From assembly GCA_016215325.1 (NCBI GenBank), contig JACRJV010000003.1, positions 1 to 36,190 on the forward strand: 36,190 nt of DNA, in the 5' to 3' direction. Shown here piece after piece: positions 25,504-32,810 of this stretch. Both the position numbers and the translations under genes were made by a program. The number at the start of each line of letters is the position of its first letter. The first letter of the stretch is position 1. The DNA is from Candidatus Uhrbacteria bacterium. GTDB lineage: Bacteria; Patescibacteriota; Patescibacteriia; JACRJV01. Below the pieces are notes generated by a model. That model was not told the DNA's origin. It searched no databases and saw nothing but the letters and a program-made list of their open reading frames with translations.

Positions 25504-26676
25504 TTAAAGAGGAGAACTCTGTACAACATTCAAAAAATCAACAAGTTCTTCCGTACTTTTTTGCCAAGTGTATTGGGCCGCGGTCGCTGGCCCTGCGAGC
25601 GAAAGACGTTTGCGCATCTCGCGATCTTCGATGAGCTTTTGCACGTTGTTCACCATTGCCGGAACATCACTAGGATCAGACACTAGACAATTGCGCTCAT
25701 GAACTGCGTACTCTACTACACCAGAAACGGCGGTGGTCGCGAGGGCACAGCCGGATGCCATTGCCTCCAACGGCGGTGCTGGAAAGCCGTCGCGCAGACT
25801 TGGATAGATAACAATGTCAGCATGTTGATACGCCATTGCATAGTCGTTTCCCAAAAGGTACCCAAGGTTTTCGTCAAAAAGAGACGCATACTCTTCTTTG
25901 ACTTGTCCGAGAGAGATTAACACCATCCGTGACCGATCGTAGCACTCTCGGAGCAGACGGACGACCGCACAACCAGAATCCTGCCCTTTGGCCTCATGCA
26001 TCGCACAGAACAGCATCACCCGTACCGGATCGTATTGACCACACAATCGTGACGGAGCTGTAAACTCCTCCAAATTGACTCCCAACCGAATTACACGCTG
26101 TACGGGTATCCCTATCGCCTCTGCGCCCTCTTTCGCACCCAAGGATACCGCAAAACGAGGAATATTGGTTGCCCTCTCAATTGACACCATGTGTGAAGAC
26201 CAGTCCCGAGCAATCGTATCTTTATCATTCAGCATCGCCTGATAATCCATCGCAACGCCATTCACTATTCTCCCCTTCGCGTCGGGCAATTGCAGAAGAT
26301 GTGGGATTAAATAATTCTGTACAACAACTATAATATCAGCATCAGGCATATTTTGGCTCGAGGGGAGTCGCCAAAAACGGTTCTGTATAACTGTAGGATG
26401 CATTGTATGTAGTATTGCTCCTTGCCAGCCAAAACCCCTAACCGTGATCACTGTTTTTATTATTGAATGGAGAGCATATCCCAACAGTAAAAATAGTCGA
26501 AAAATGGACGCTACGGCACGGACACGCCAAGCCAGATGATCCCAAAAACTTATAATGGGATAAGAGACTGTGACTAATAATCCTGACGAGGAAAAATGAT
26601 TAGCGTATTCTGCGACCAATCGAGTAAGACTCCCAGGACTGTTCGCGGCTAAAACGAAATTCACTCTTTTTATCAT
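25504..26676 (-). CDS. GT4-family glycosyltransferase
   Basis: A 390-residue GT-B retaining glycosyltransferase. The C-terminal domain carries the family signature YPSLRDGFPAPPLEAMASGCALATT, the EX7E-like donor motif region, preceded by AYQHADIVI. The N-terminal half (LAANSPGSLTRLVAEYANHF) fits a GT4 acceptor domain. It lies inside the ulosonic-acid module between the SDR (6 nt gap) and the KdsB homologue (7 nt gap). Donor and acceptor cannot be read from the sequence. CMP-ulosonate donors are not typical of GT4, so it more likely transfers a neutral or amino sugar. Confidence 0.8.
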   Translation of the reverse strand: MIKRVNFVLAANSPGSLTRLVAEYANHFSSSGLLVTVSYPIISFWDHLAWRVRAVASIFRLFLLLGYALHSIIKTVITVRGFGWQGAILHTMHPTVIQNRFWRLPSSQNMPDADIIVVVQNYLIPHLLQLPDAKGRIVNGVAMDYQAMLNDKDTIARDWSSHMVSIERATNIPRFAVSLGAKEGAEAIGIPVQRVIRLGVNLEEFTAPSRLCGQYDPVRVMLFCAMHEAKGQDSGCAVVRLLRECYDRSRMVLISLGQVKEEYASLFDENLGYLLGNDYAMAYQHADIVIYPSLRDGFPAPPLEAMASGCALATTAVSGVVEYAVHERNCLVSDPSDVPAMVNNVQKLIEDREMRKRLSLAGPATAAQYTWQKSTEELVDFLNVVQSSPL

Positions 26677-26682
26677 AATCGC

Positions 26683-27429
26683 CTACTGCGGGAAAACACC
26701 GCAATCAACATTCAAGCACTGTCCAGTGATCGCAGATGCCTGCGGCGAAGCGAGAAACACGCAAACAGCCCCGACCTCTTGAGCGGTTGGTAGCCGGCCC
26801 AACGCCGCATTCGCTTGAGTAAAGGCCGCAAAAAATTGTCCAACGTCCTTCCCTTTAGTTGGAGACTGTTCATCTTGGAGGGCTTCCATAAGACCTGGTG
26901 TATGTATGAGCACCGGACACACCGCATTGACGCGGATTCCTCGGCTACCCAACTCCTTTGCGAGTGATTGAGTAATTCCATTCACGCCAAACTTCGTAGC
27001 ACAATACAATGAATTATTTGCACTCCCCCGTTTTCCGGCAATACTCGAAACATTAATTATGGAACCACCGCTCGGTAGCACCGACGCCGCGGCCTGACAG
27101 CCCCAGAGTGTTCCCATGAGGTTTGTCTGGATCATTTGATTGGAGACCTCTTCGTTAATACAATCAATCGATCGCCACCGAGAGAATCCTGCACAATTCA
27201 CATAGACATCGACTCGCCCCGTCCAATTCAGCGCAGTCTTCACAAGTGCATGATGGTCGCTGCGCTGGGTCACATCCATAGGACAAAACCGAACCATTGC
27301 ACCCAACGAAACTTCAAGTCTGGTGTCTGTACGTGCACCCACCAGTACCTGATACCCCGCGGCAAGAAACTCCCGGACAATCCCCTCACCAATCCCACGA
27401 TTTCCGCCAGTAACAACAACCGTTGACAT
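26683..27429 (-). CDS. SDR-family dehydrogenase (FabG-like)
   Basis: A 248-residue classical SDR. The cofactor motif is TGGNRGIGEGI, with VNCAG, the catalytic Ser in INVSSIAG, YCATK as the Tyr/Lys pair, and a C-terminal ITGQCLNVDCG. It lies 4 nt after the other SDR and 6 nt before a GT4. The two SDRs are clearly different proteins (different cofactor loops and substrate-side sequence), not a recent duplication, so a two-step oxidation/reduction or epimerisation of one sugar is plausible. The fatty-acid role of FabG is unlikely here because no fas genes are nearby. Confidence 0.82.
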   Translation of the reverse strand: MSTVVVTGGNRGIGEGIVREFLAAGYQVLVGARTDTRLEVSLGAMVRFCPMDVTQRSDHHALVKTALNWTGRVDVYVNCAGFSRWRSIDCINEEVSNQMIQTNLMGTLWGCQAAASVLPSGGSIINVSSIAGKRGSANNSLYCATKFGVNGITQSLAKELGSRGIRVNAVCPVLIHTPGLMEALQDEQSPTKGKDVGQFFAAFTQANAALGRLPTAQEVGAVCVFLASPQASAITGQCLNVDCGVFPQ

Positions 27430-27433
27430 AGTC

Positions 27434-28210
27434 CTATATCGTCATGCATGAAAACCCTCCATCCACGGCAATTTCAGCGCCTGTTACAAAGGATGCCGCA
27501 TCGGAAGCAAGCCATATCACTGCACCGACGAGTTCTTCTGGCTCTCCATATCGGCCCATGGGCGTATGCCCTAAAATAGCCGCTCCGCGCTCGGGGGTGA
27601 TAAAATTCTTCCGGTTCCATTCTGTCGGGAAAAAACCAGGTCTCAATGCATTCACCCGCACCCCTTTCGTGGCCCATTCTCGAGCAATATTCTGGGTGAG
27701 ATTTTTAATTCCCGCTTTCGCAACGGAATAGGCAAATGCTTTGGACAATGGTGGACCGGAGGATGCCGAAGAAATATTAATAATCGATCCTTTGCCCTGT
27801 TTGAACATTTGTCCTCCAAATACCTGACAGCCGAATAATGTGCCTTTCACGTGCACGGCCAGAATGGCATCCCATTCTGCTTCTCGGATCTCTAACAACG
27901 GCGTTGGCGCATTAATTCCAGCACCATTGATCAAAATATCGACGCGCCCATACCGATCAAGAATTTTTTTTAACGCTTCTTGCCAATCATTTTTTTTTGT
28001 CACGTCAATGGCGCAATAGGAGGCACTGCCACCATTGTGCTGAATATCGTTGGTCACTTGAGAAGCTGCTTCCTCGGTGCGATCCAAAATCATCACATGG
28101 CACCCCATTGACCCAAGGGCTCGAGCCATTGTTCCACACAAGAGGCCACCGCCTCCAGTAATCGCGACAACGCGCCCTCTTACGTCAAATAATTTATCAA
28201 TAGAACTCAT
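27434..28210 (-). CDS. SDR-family dehydrogenase (KduD/gluconate 5-dehydrogenase-like)
   Basis: Classical short-chain dehydrogenase, 258 residues from the chosen start MSSIDKLF, whose ATG overlaps the upstream TGA. The ORF-track start seven codons earlier runs into the HAD gene and is less likely. The Rossmann motif is TGGGGLLCG; relatives usually have TGGGGVLG, so the last Gly position is Cys here. Also visible are NGAG, the catalytic Ser in INISSASS, YSVAK as the YxxxK pair, and a C-terminal FVTGAEIAVDGG. Members act on sugar acids and keto sugars. Adjacent to the aldolase, phosphatase and a second SDR, it may set the oxidation state or stereochemistry of a ulosonic acid. Substrate unknown. 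Confidence 0.82.
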   Translation of the reverse strand: MSSIDKLFDVRGRVVAITGGGGLLCGTMARALGSMGCHVMILDRTEEAASQVTNDIQHNGGSASYCAIDVTKKNDWQEALKKILDRYGRVDILINGAGINAPTPLLEIREAEWDAILAVHVKGTLFGCQVFGGQMFKQGKGSIINISSASSGPPLSKAFAYSVAKAGIKNLTQNIAREWATKGVRVNALRPGFFPTEWNRKNFITPERGAAILGHTPMGRYGEPEELVGAVIWLASDAASFVTGAEIAVDGGFSCMTI

Positions 28211-28857
28211 ACAAACGTATATCTTGAACAAAGATACTTTTTGATGCCAACCATATCCCCAAACCGAGCGAATGTCCCATTGGTCGCAAATCGGCCGCTA
28301 TCACGGCCAATAAATTCTATGCCAACCCCCCGAGCGGCCCGATAATCATCCTCAGTATCTCCAATGGATACCCACGAACCGGATTGCTGGTGATATTTCT
28401 TGAGTATATCCTGAAACGCCTCTGGTTTAGTCCATGGACTTGTATAGATGTCACTGAAATACTGCCGGATCCCTCGCGCGACGATTATTATTTCAAAATA
28501 CTCTCTTGGGTTGACGGTAACAATAATGAGAGCTACTCTATTCGAAAAAAAATCTAAAAATTCTTGAGTCCCCACAACAAATGGGCACACCACTATTGCA
28601 TCGAATACCAATGCGGTGTAGGCACTGTCCAGTTTCGCTTCCATCTCGGGCGTATATTCCTCTCCAAGAACCTGTTCAGTCACATAACGAAACTTTTCAT
28701 ATCGATTCTGGTGTTCATGGGCGAGATGGTATTCCATAACAGTGCCCACAATCGATGGACCGTAGTCCTTGAAAAGATCCTGCCAACCCTGATCTTTGAT
28801 ATGAGCAGATTCAAGAATCGTACCATCAAAGTCAAGAATAATTCCCTGCAATTTCAC
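28207..28857 (-). CDS. HAD-superfamily phosphatase (Gph/beta-PGM-like)
   Basis: A 216-residue HAD hydrolase starting at a GTG codon. Motif I is DFDGTILES, motif II is the Thr in LIIVTVNP, the motif III Lys is in SPWTKPEAF and motif IV is GDTEDDYRAA. A helical C1 cap lies between motifs I and II, as in phosphoglycolate phosphatases. It is therefore not a KdsC orthologue, since KdsC is smaller and capless, but its position suggests it takes the KdsC role of removing the phosphate left by the KdsA homologue. The stop overlaps the downstream SDR start as GTATGA, a 4-nt stop-start coupling. Confidence 0.82.
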   Translation of the reverse strand: MKLQGIILDFDGTILESAHIKDQGWQDLFKDYGPSIVGTVMEYHLAHEHQNRYEKFRYVTEQVLGEEYTPEMEAKLDSAYTALVFDAIVVCPFVVGTQEFLDFFSNRVALIIVTVNPREYFEIIIVARGIRQYFSDIYTSPWTKPEAFQDILKKYHQQSGSWVSIGDTEDDYRAARGVGIEFIGRDSGRFATNGTFARFGDMVGIKKYLCSRYTFV

Positions 28858-28892
28858 AGCCCCGGCATCATAACAAACACCCGCACAAACTC

Positions 28893-29678
28893 CTACCGAT
28901 GTTCTTTAATAAGCTCCTTCATTACAGCACTCCACTGCCACAACACAAACAAATCAGAACTCAAAATAATAAATGTATACCCCGCTGCAAAAGCCTCATC
29001 AATCTTTTGCCGGTCAACCGCCGCAATCTGTGTTCCGCAGGATTTTTTATATCTTGCACAGGCCTCAACCACCGTGTGTGCCGCCTCGCGCACGAGGAGA
29101 TGATCGGGCTGTCCAGGAACCCCCAAGGATCCGGAAAGGTCATACGGACCGATCATCACACCATCAACTTCTTCAAATTGAAGAAGTTGGTCGATATTTT
29201 CTACGCCCTCTACTGTTTCAATCTGAATGATAAACGGCGAGCTCTCATTCCAACCAGAAACGTATGCATCAAAATAAAAACCATACCCATGAGCACGGGC
29301 GACTCCAAAACTCCGGCGGCCCGCGGGTGGGAATTTTAAAAGATTCACCAATCGACGCAATTCTTCGGGTGTTGAAACCATCGGCGCAATCAGTCCATCG
29401 GCGCCAGAGTCTAACATGGGTTTTATCATTTCAATGCCATGAGAAACGGGTCGCGGCAAGCATGGTACGCCTAGAGATTGTGAACTCACAATAATTTGCT
29501 GCGCGTCAAACAAACCCATAGTGCTGTGCTCCATGTCGATAGCCATAAAATCAACGCCCGATCGGGCGATGATTTCGGTGATCGAAGGATGGCCAAACGA
29601 TGTCCATCCGCCGAACAATCTTGCACGGCCCCGTAATTGCTGCTTCAATGATCGACGCGTAGTATGGAGATTACTCAT
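28893..29678 (-). CDS. HpcH/HpaI-family class II aldolase
   Basis: A 261-residue metal-dependent aldolase. The family cleaves or forms 4-hydroxy-2-oxo acids from pyruvate and an aldehyde. Visible landmarks: DFMAIDMEHS (Asp48, Glu50, His51), LPRPV (Arg76), GADGLIAPMV, IQIETVEG (metal ligand Glu154) and VMIGPYDLSGSLG (Asp180). All expected catalytic and metal residues appear present. It follows the KdsA homologue by 3 nt and precedes the HAD phosphatase by 35 nt, placing it in a ulosonic-acid module rather than an aromatic-degradation pathway. It could make or trim a 2-keto-3-deoxy sugar acid; the direction and substrate are not readable from the sequence. GGTAAGGT upstream of the ATG is a weak ribosome site. 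Confidence 0.85.
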   Translation of the reverse strand: MSNLHTTRRSLKQQLRGRARLFGGWTSFGHPSITEIIARSGVDFMAIDMEHSTMGLFDAQQIIVSSQSLGVPCLPRPVSHGIEMIKPMLDSGADGLIAPMVSTPEELRRLVNLLKFPPAGRRSFGVARAHGYGFYFDAYVSGWNESSPFIIQIETVEGVENIDQLLQFEEVDGVMIGPYDLSGSLGVPGQPDHLLVREAAHTVVEACARYKKSCGTQIAAVDRQKIDEAFAAGYTFIILSSDLFVLWQWSAVMKELIKEHR

Positions 29679-29681
29679 ACC

Positions 29682-30563
29682 TTACCGTGCAGAATAATTT
29701 TCAATTTCCATCAAAGGAACCTCTCGGACAAGATCATAGACCATCTTTGCCTGACGCAAAATTTCTTTCACATACCGAAGGTGAATTTGCGTCGCCGGAT
29801 CGGACAATGCCCGATCGGGTTCGTCATGAATTTCCATAAATAACGCATTCGCTCCAGCGGCCATGGCCGCACGAACCAAGGCCGGAATAAACTCTCGTTG
29901 GCCCCCGCTCATTGTCCCCAAAGCGCTCGGCATCTGGATACTGTGCGTCGCGTCGTAGCAGACGGGGTAGCCTGTTTCTTTCATAATCTGGAGGCACCGC
30001 ATATCGGATACCAGCATATTGTAGCCAAAAAATGTTCCCCGATCGGTCAGAAGAATATTCTGATTTCCGGTCGACGCAACTTTCTGTGCGCTGTTGCGCA
30101 TATTCCAGGGGCTCATAAACTGCCCCTTCTTAATATGGATGGCCCGACCCGTCTTCCCAGCAGCTTTCAAAAGATGCGTTTGCCGACAAAGATATGCGGG
30201 GATCTGAATAAAATCAACGACCTTGGCGGTCGCTTCCATCCATTCAACGTTGCTGACGTCACAGTTGACCGGCACCCCATGCACTTCTCTCACGCGTTGA
30301 AGTACTTGCAACCCCTCTTCGACTCCCAAGCCATGAAATGAAGTACTCGAACTACGGCAATCTTTATCATAACAAGACTTGTAAATAAATTGTACGCCCA
30401 AAGATTCGGTGACCGCCTTGAGCTCCTTGGCGATAAATAACGCGTGCTCTTCTGATTCAATGGCACAAGGGCCTCCAATGAGCGTCAGCGGCTGATGTTC
30501 TCCAATGGTTACTTTCGCCACGTCTCCCCCGCCGATTGTAATATCTTTTACAAGACTCACCAT
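29682..30563 (-). CDS. kdsA: 3-deoxy-8-phosphooctulonate synthase homologue (KdsA, metal-dependent type)
   Basis: A 293-residue TIM-barrel enzyme of the KdsA family, which condenses phosphoenolpyruvate with arabinose-5-phosphate to Kdo-8-phosphate. Family landmarks are GGPCAIES (Cys33), IQIPAYLCRQ, KKGQFMSPWN, TDRGTFFGYN, YDATHS (His207) and LFMEIHDEP...ALSDP (Glu244, Asp255). Cys/His/Glu/Asp is the ligand set of the metal-dependent class. The usual KANRSS loop, which contacts the sugar phosphate, reads KDCRSS here (residues 67-72). The Asn commonly linked to aldose recognition is Cys, so the acceptor may not be arabinose-5-phosphate. It lies between the CBS gene (6 nt gap) and the aldolase (3 nt gap). 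Confidence 0.85.
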   Translation of the reverse strand: MVSLVKDITIGGGDVAKVTIGEHQPLTLIGGPCAIESEEHALFIAKELKAVTESLGVQFIYKSCYDKDCRSSSTSFHGLGVEEGLQVLQRVREVHGVPVNCDVSNVEWMEATAKVVDFIQIPAYLCRQTHLLKAAGKTGRAIHIKKGQFMSPWNMRNSAQKVASTGNQNILLTDRGTFFGYNMLVSDMRCLQIMKETGYPVCYDATHSIQMPSALGTMSGGQREFIPALVRAAMAAGANALFMEIHDEPDRALSDPATQIHLRYVKEILRQAKMVYDLVREVPLMEIENYSAR

Positions 30564-30569
30564 ACTTCT

Positions 30570-30977
30570 TTACGTTGACGGAATTAATGCTTTTAAGAGA
30601 CGGTGAAGGTGAACCAATCCCAATAATCGATTGCTACCATCAATGACGGGCAGAACCCAACATTGATACTTTTCAAACATCGCCAATCCTTCTTGAAGTG
30701 TGGCCTCCGGCCGAATCTTTTTTGGGGCCTTGGAACCAACTTCTCTCGCCGGAGTCATAAAGAGGTGCGGGAGGGGTTTTTGCGTGCTGAGTATCAGGCG
30801 TCGGATATCGCCATCGGTCACTAACCCAGCCAGAAACTCGCCGCACATGACACACACCGCCCCCAACCCTTTCCGGTTCATCTCATCCAAAACATCACGA
30901 AGACAATCATCCTCGTTCACCATAGGACGTTCAGTGCCCGTAGCCATAATCTCCTTAATCAGCATACCCCAATTCAT
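30570..30977 (-). CDS. Stand-alone CBS-domain pair, KdsD/KpsF C-terminal-like
   Basis: A 135-residue protein made of two CBS domains. Family-like segments are GAVCVMCGEFLAGLVTDGDIRR in the first and LGLVHLHRLLKALI at the end of the second. These closely resemble the C-terminal half of arabinose-5-phosphate isomerases KdsD/KpsF, which are normally about 320 residues with an N-terminal SIS isomerase domain. No SIS domain is encoded here, and the upstream gene in the operon is a glycosyltransferase-like protein, so this is not a simple frame break. It sits 6 nt before the KdsA homologue. It may be a regulatory or partner subunit for the module, with the isomerase supplied from elsewhere or not needed. 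The start ATG has no clear Shine-Dalgarno. Confidence 0.8.
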   Translation of the reverse strand: MNWGMLIKEIMATGTERPMVNEDDCLRDVLDEMNRKGLGAVCVMCGEFLAGLVTDGDIRRLILSTQKPLPHLFMTPAREVGSKAPKKIRPEATLQEGLAMFEKYQCWVLPVIDGSNRLLGLVHLHRLLKALIPST

Positions 30978-30980
30978 TAA

Positions 30981-32810
30981 TTACAGAAAAACACACATCC
31001 GTTGTTCATCGACGGGTAAAAAATAATTCTTGATGTATTCAGACGCGGCCAGGTATTCCCGTTCAACGATCTCCGACGGAAGGCAACACAATTCATTAAT
31101 CGCAGCGCCAAGATCATTATGATACGTTACCGTTCGTTTGAGCGCAGGACATTGAAATAAGGGGTCAAACGAAAGCATCGAGCCATTGTCATAGTACACG
31201 AGACGTTTACCTACCGTCAAGGATTCGAGAGCCACAGTACTCCCCCAATAGACCACAACATCAGACCACTCAATGTCTTCTGTGAGACTCCTGCACCGAG
31301 ATATTTCAACATTTCCTATCGTTCGCGGATTTACGATTAGATAACGTCGGATTGCATCTAGTGGGAGAACAGGATGAGCGCGGATACGAATGGCATACTG
31401 GGCCTTGCCAGAGAGTTGATGCAAAACTAAATTAACCATTTTATAGACCTCAATAATCCCCTCCATCGCAACCAACACATGATACGGATCGTGCGGCGCG
31501 TTCACCCGCTCTACATTCGGCTGAAACGCAGCTAATCGTAATGCGCATCCGGATCGAATCATTAATTCGGGATATCGCCCATAGTGCTGTAAAAGGTCTT
31601 TTGGTATCTCTCCAGTGGTTATGATCCGATCTGGAAGAAACCCTTGGTCATGCTCTTGAGTTCTAGTAAATAGATTTGCTGATGCTTGAGGAACGACATT
31701 TTGTTGATAGCCAATGATCTGCGTCGTAGAAGAATCCTGGCGCAACGCTGAGATACACATCCGCTCCCAGGGATTATTTTCGTAGGTGTAATAGAGAGCC
31801 GAAATCGGAGGACACACGCGTACGAGTCGAAGCATGGCGTCAAAATGTAATACATTAATGAGTTCAATACCATTCACTGTCTTAATGAGTTCATTGTTAA
31901 TGATTGATTGGATATCATACCCAAAAAACTTGACGGGCCTACGAATATGGAGTTGTAAAAAAAGTAATTTTATACCGGCATAGAAAATTTCATGCATTGT
32001 TATCATCTGTTCAAGTGGGATAATCAAAGTATTGGTTATTTTTTTTATGCGTTCAAGGCATCGACGATAGGGGCCGAGAATCGTTCCAAAGACGATCACG
32101 GATCTGGACTGTTGTAAAAGTGGGAGAAGAGACCCGAAAAACACATCACAATATCCATCGGTGCGGAATGAGTGTTCAAGAATAAAGGATTTCAGAATGA
32201 AATGAAGTGTTTGATCTTGAGATATTGTAGTCTTCCGTACGGGTCCTAATATCCAACGCGCTTGACAGACTCGAACAACCACTCGAACCATCTGAACAAC
32301 CACGGAGGCACGATAATAACACTGGCCATAAAGTACGTCACTGAGTTTACGAAACACAAAAGAGGGACAACTAAACGCCACATCTTCCTTAACGACAACT
32401 TGTTCCAATGCCCTAAGAATAGTCCATGAAGGATTAACGATGATGAGGTGATCAAACTCCAATGTTCGTAGCAGCTCCATGATTGTATAAAGCTGCTGAA
32501 GCGCGGAAGGGATAGGCGATGCAAAACGGTTTTTAGAAGCAATATAGGTCGACCACCATAGTCGACTCCCGCGTTGCTGTCTATTACATTCATCAATCGC
32601 ACCCAAATACTCATTTAAAAATTTTCCCGATCGATCCTCGTCACGAGCAACTTCTGGTGCAGGCGTCCATCCGGATTGTACAAGCTTCTCCTGGAGCGCT
32701 GGGGCCGCTTGCTGGAATACGACAAAAAAACGCCGTTGACGTATAGGATCTAAACAAGAAAGTACTCTATTAATTTGCCGTACGCTGAATACGACATCAA
32801 TTGTTTTCAT
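30981..32810 (-). CDS. Large surface-carbohydrate biosynthesis protein, putative glycosyltransferase
   Basis: A 609-residue protein without clear transmembrane segments; I cannot assign a named family with certainty. Midway it has TYENNPWERMCISAL, a Tyr-Glu-Asn/Pro-Trp-Glu signature I associate with large surface-carbohydrate biosynthesis proteins. Toward the C-terminus, RIRAHPVLPLD and VVVYWGSTVALESL look like the nucleotide-sugar-binding half of a GT-B enzyme (a small-residue loop with Glu, as in capsule transferases). It overlaps wzx by ATGA and lies 3 nt upstream of the CBS gene that opens the Kdo-like module. That position makes it a candidate transferase for the CMP-activated sugar. This is inference, not a demonstrated activity. 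Confidence 0.55.
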   Translation of the reverse strand: MKTIDVVFSVRQINRVLSCLDPIRQRRFFVVFQQAAPALQEKLVQSGWTPAPEVARDEDRSGKFLNEYLGAIDECNRQQRGSRLWWSTYIASKNRFASPIPSALQQLYTIMELLRTLEFDHLIIVNPSWTILRALEQVVVKEDVAFSCPSFVFRKLSDVLYGQCYYRASVVVQMVRVVVRVCQARWILGPVRKTTISQDQTLHFILKSFILEHSFRTDGYCDVFFGSLLPLLQQSRSVIVFGTILGPYRRCLERIKKITNTLIIPLEQMITMHEIFYAGIKLLFLQLHIRRPVKFFGYDIQSIINNELIKTVNGIELINVLHFDAMLRLVRVCPPISALYYTYENNPWERMCISALRQDSSTTQIIGYQQNVVPQASANLFTRTQEHDQGFLPDRIITTGEIPKDLLQHYGRYPELMIRSGCALRLAAFQPNVERVNAPHDPYHVLVAMEGIIEVYKMVNLVLHQLSGKAQYAIRIRAHPVLPLDAIRRYLIVNPRTIGNVEISRCRSLTEDIEWSDVVVYWGSTVALESLTVGKRLVYYDNGSMLSFDPLFQCPALKRTVTYHNDLGAAINELCCLPSEIVEREYLAASEYIKNYFLPVDEQRMCVFL

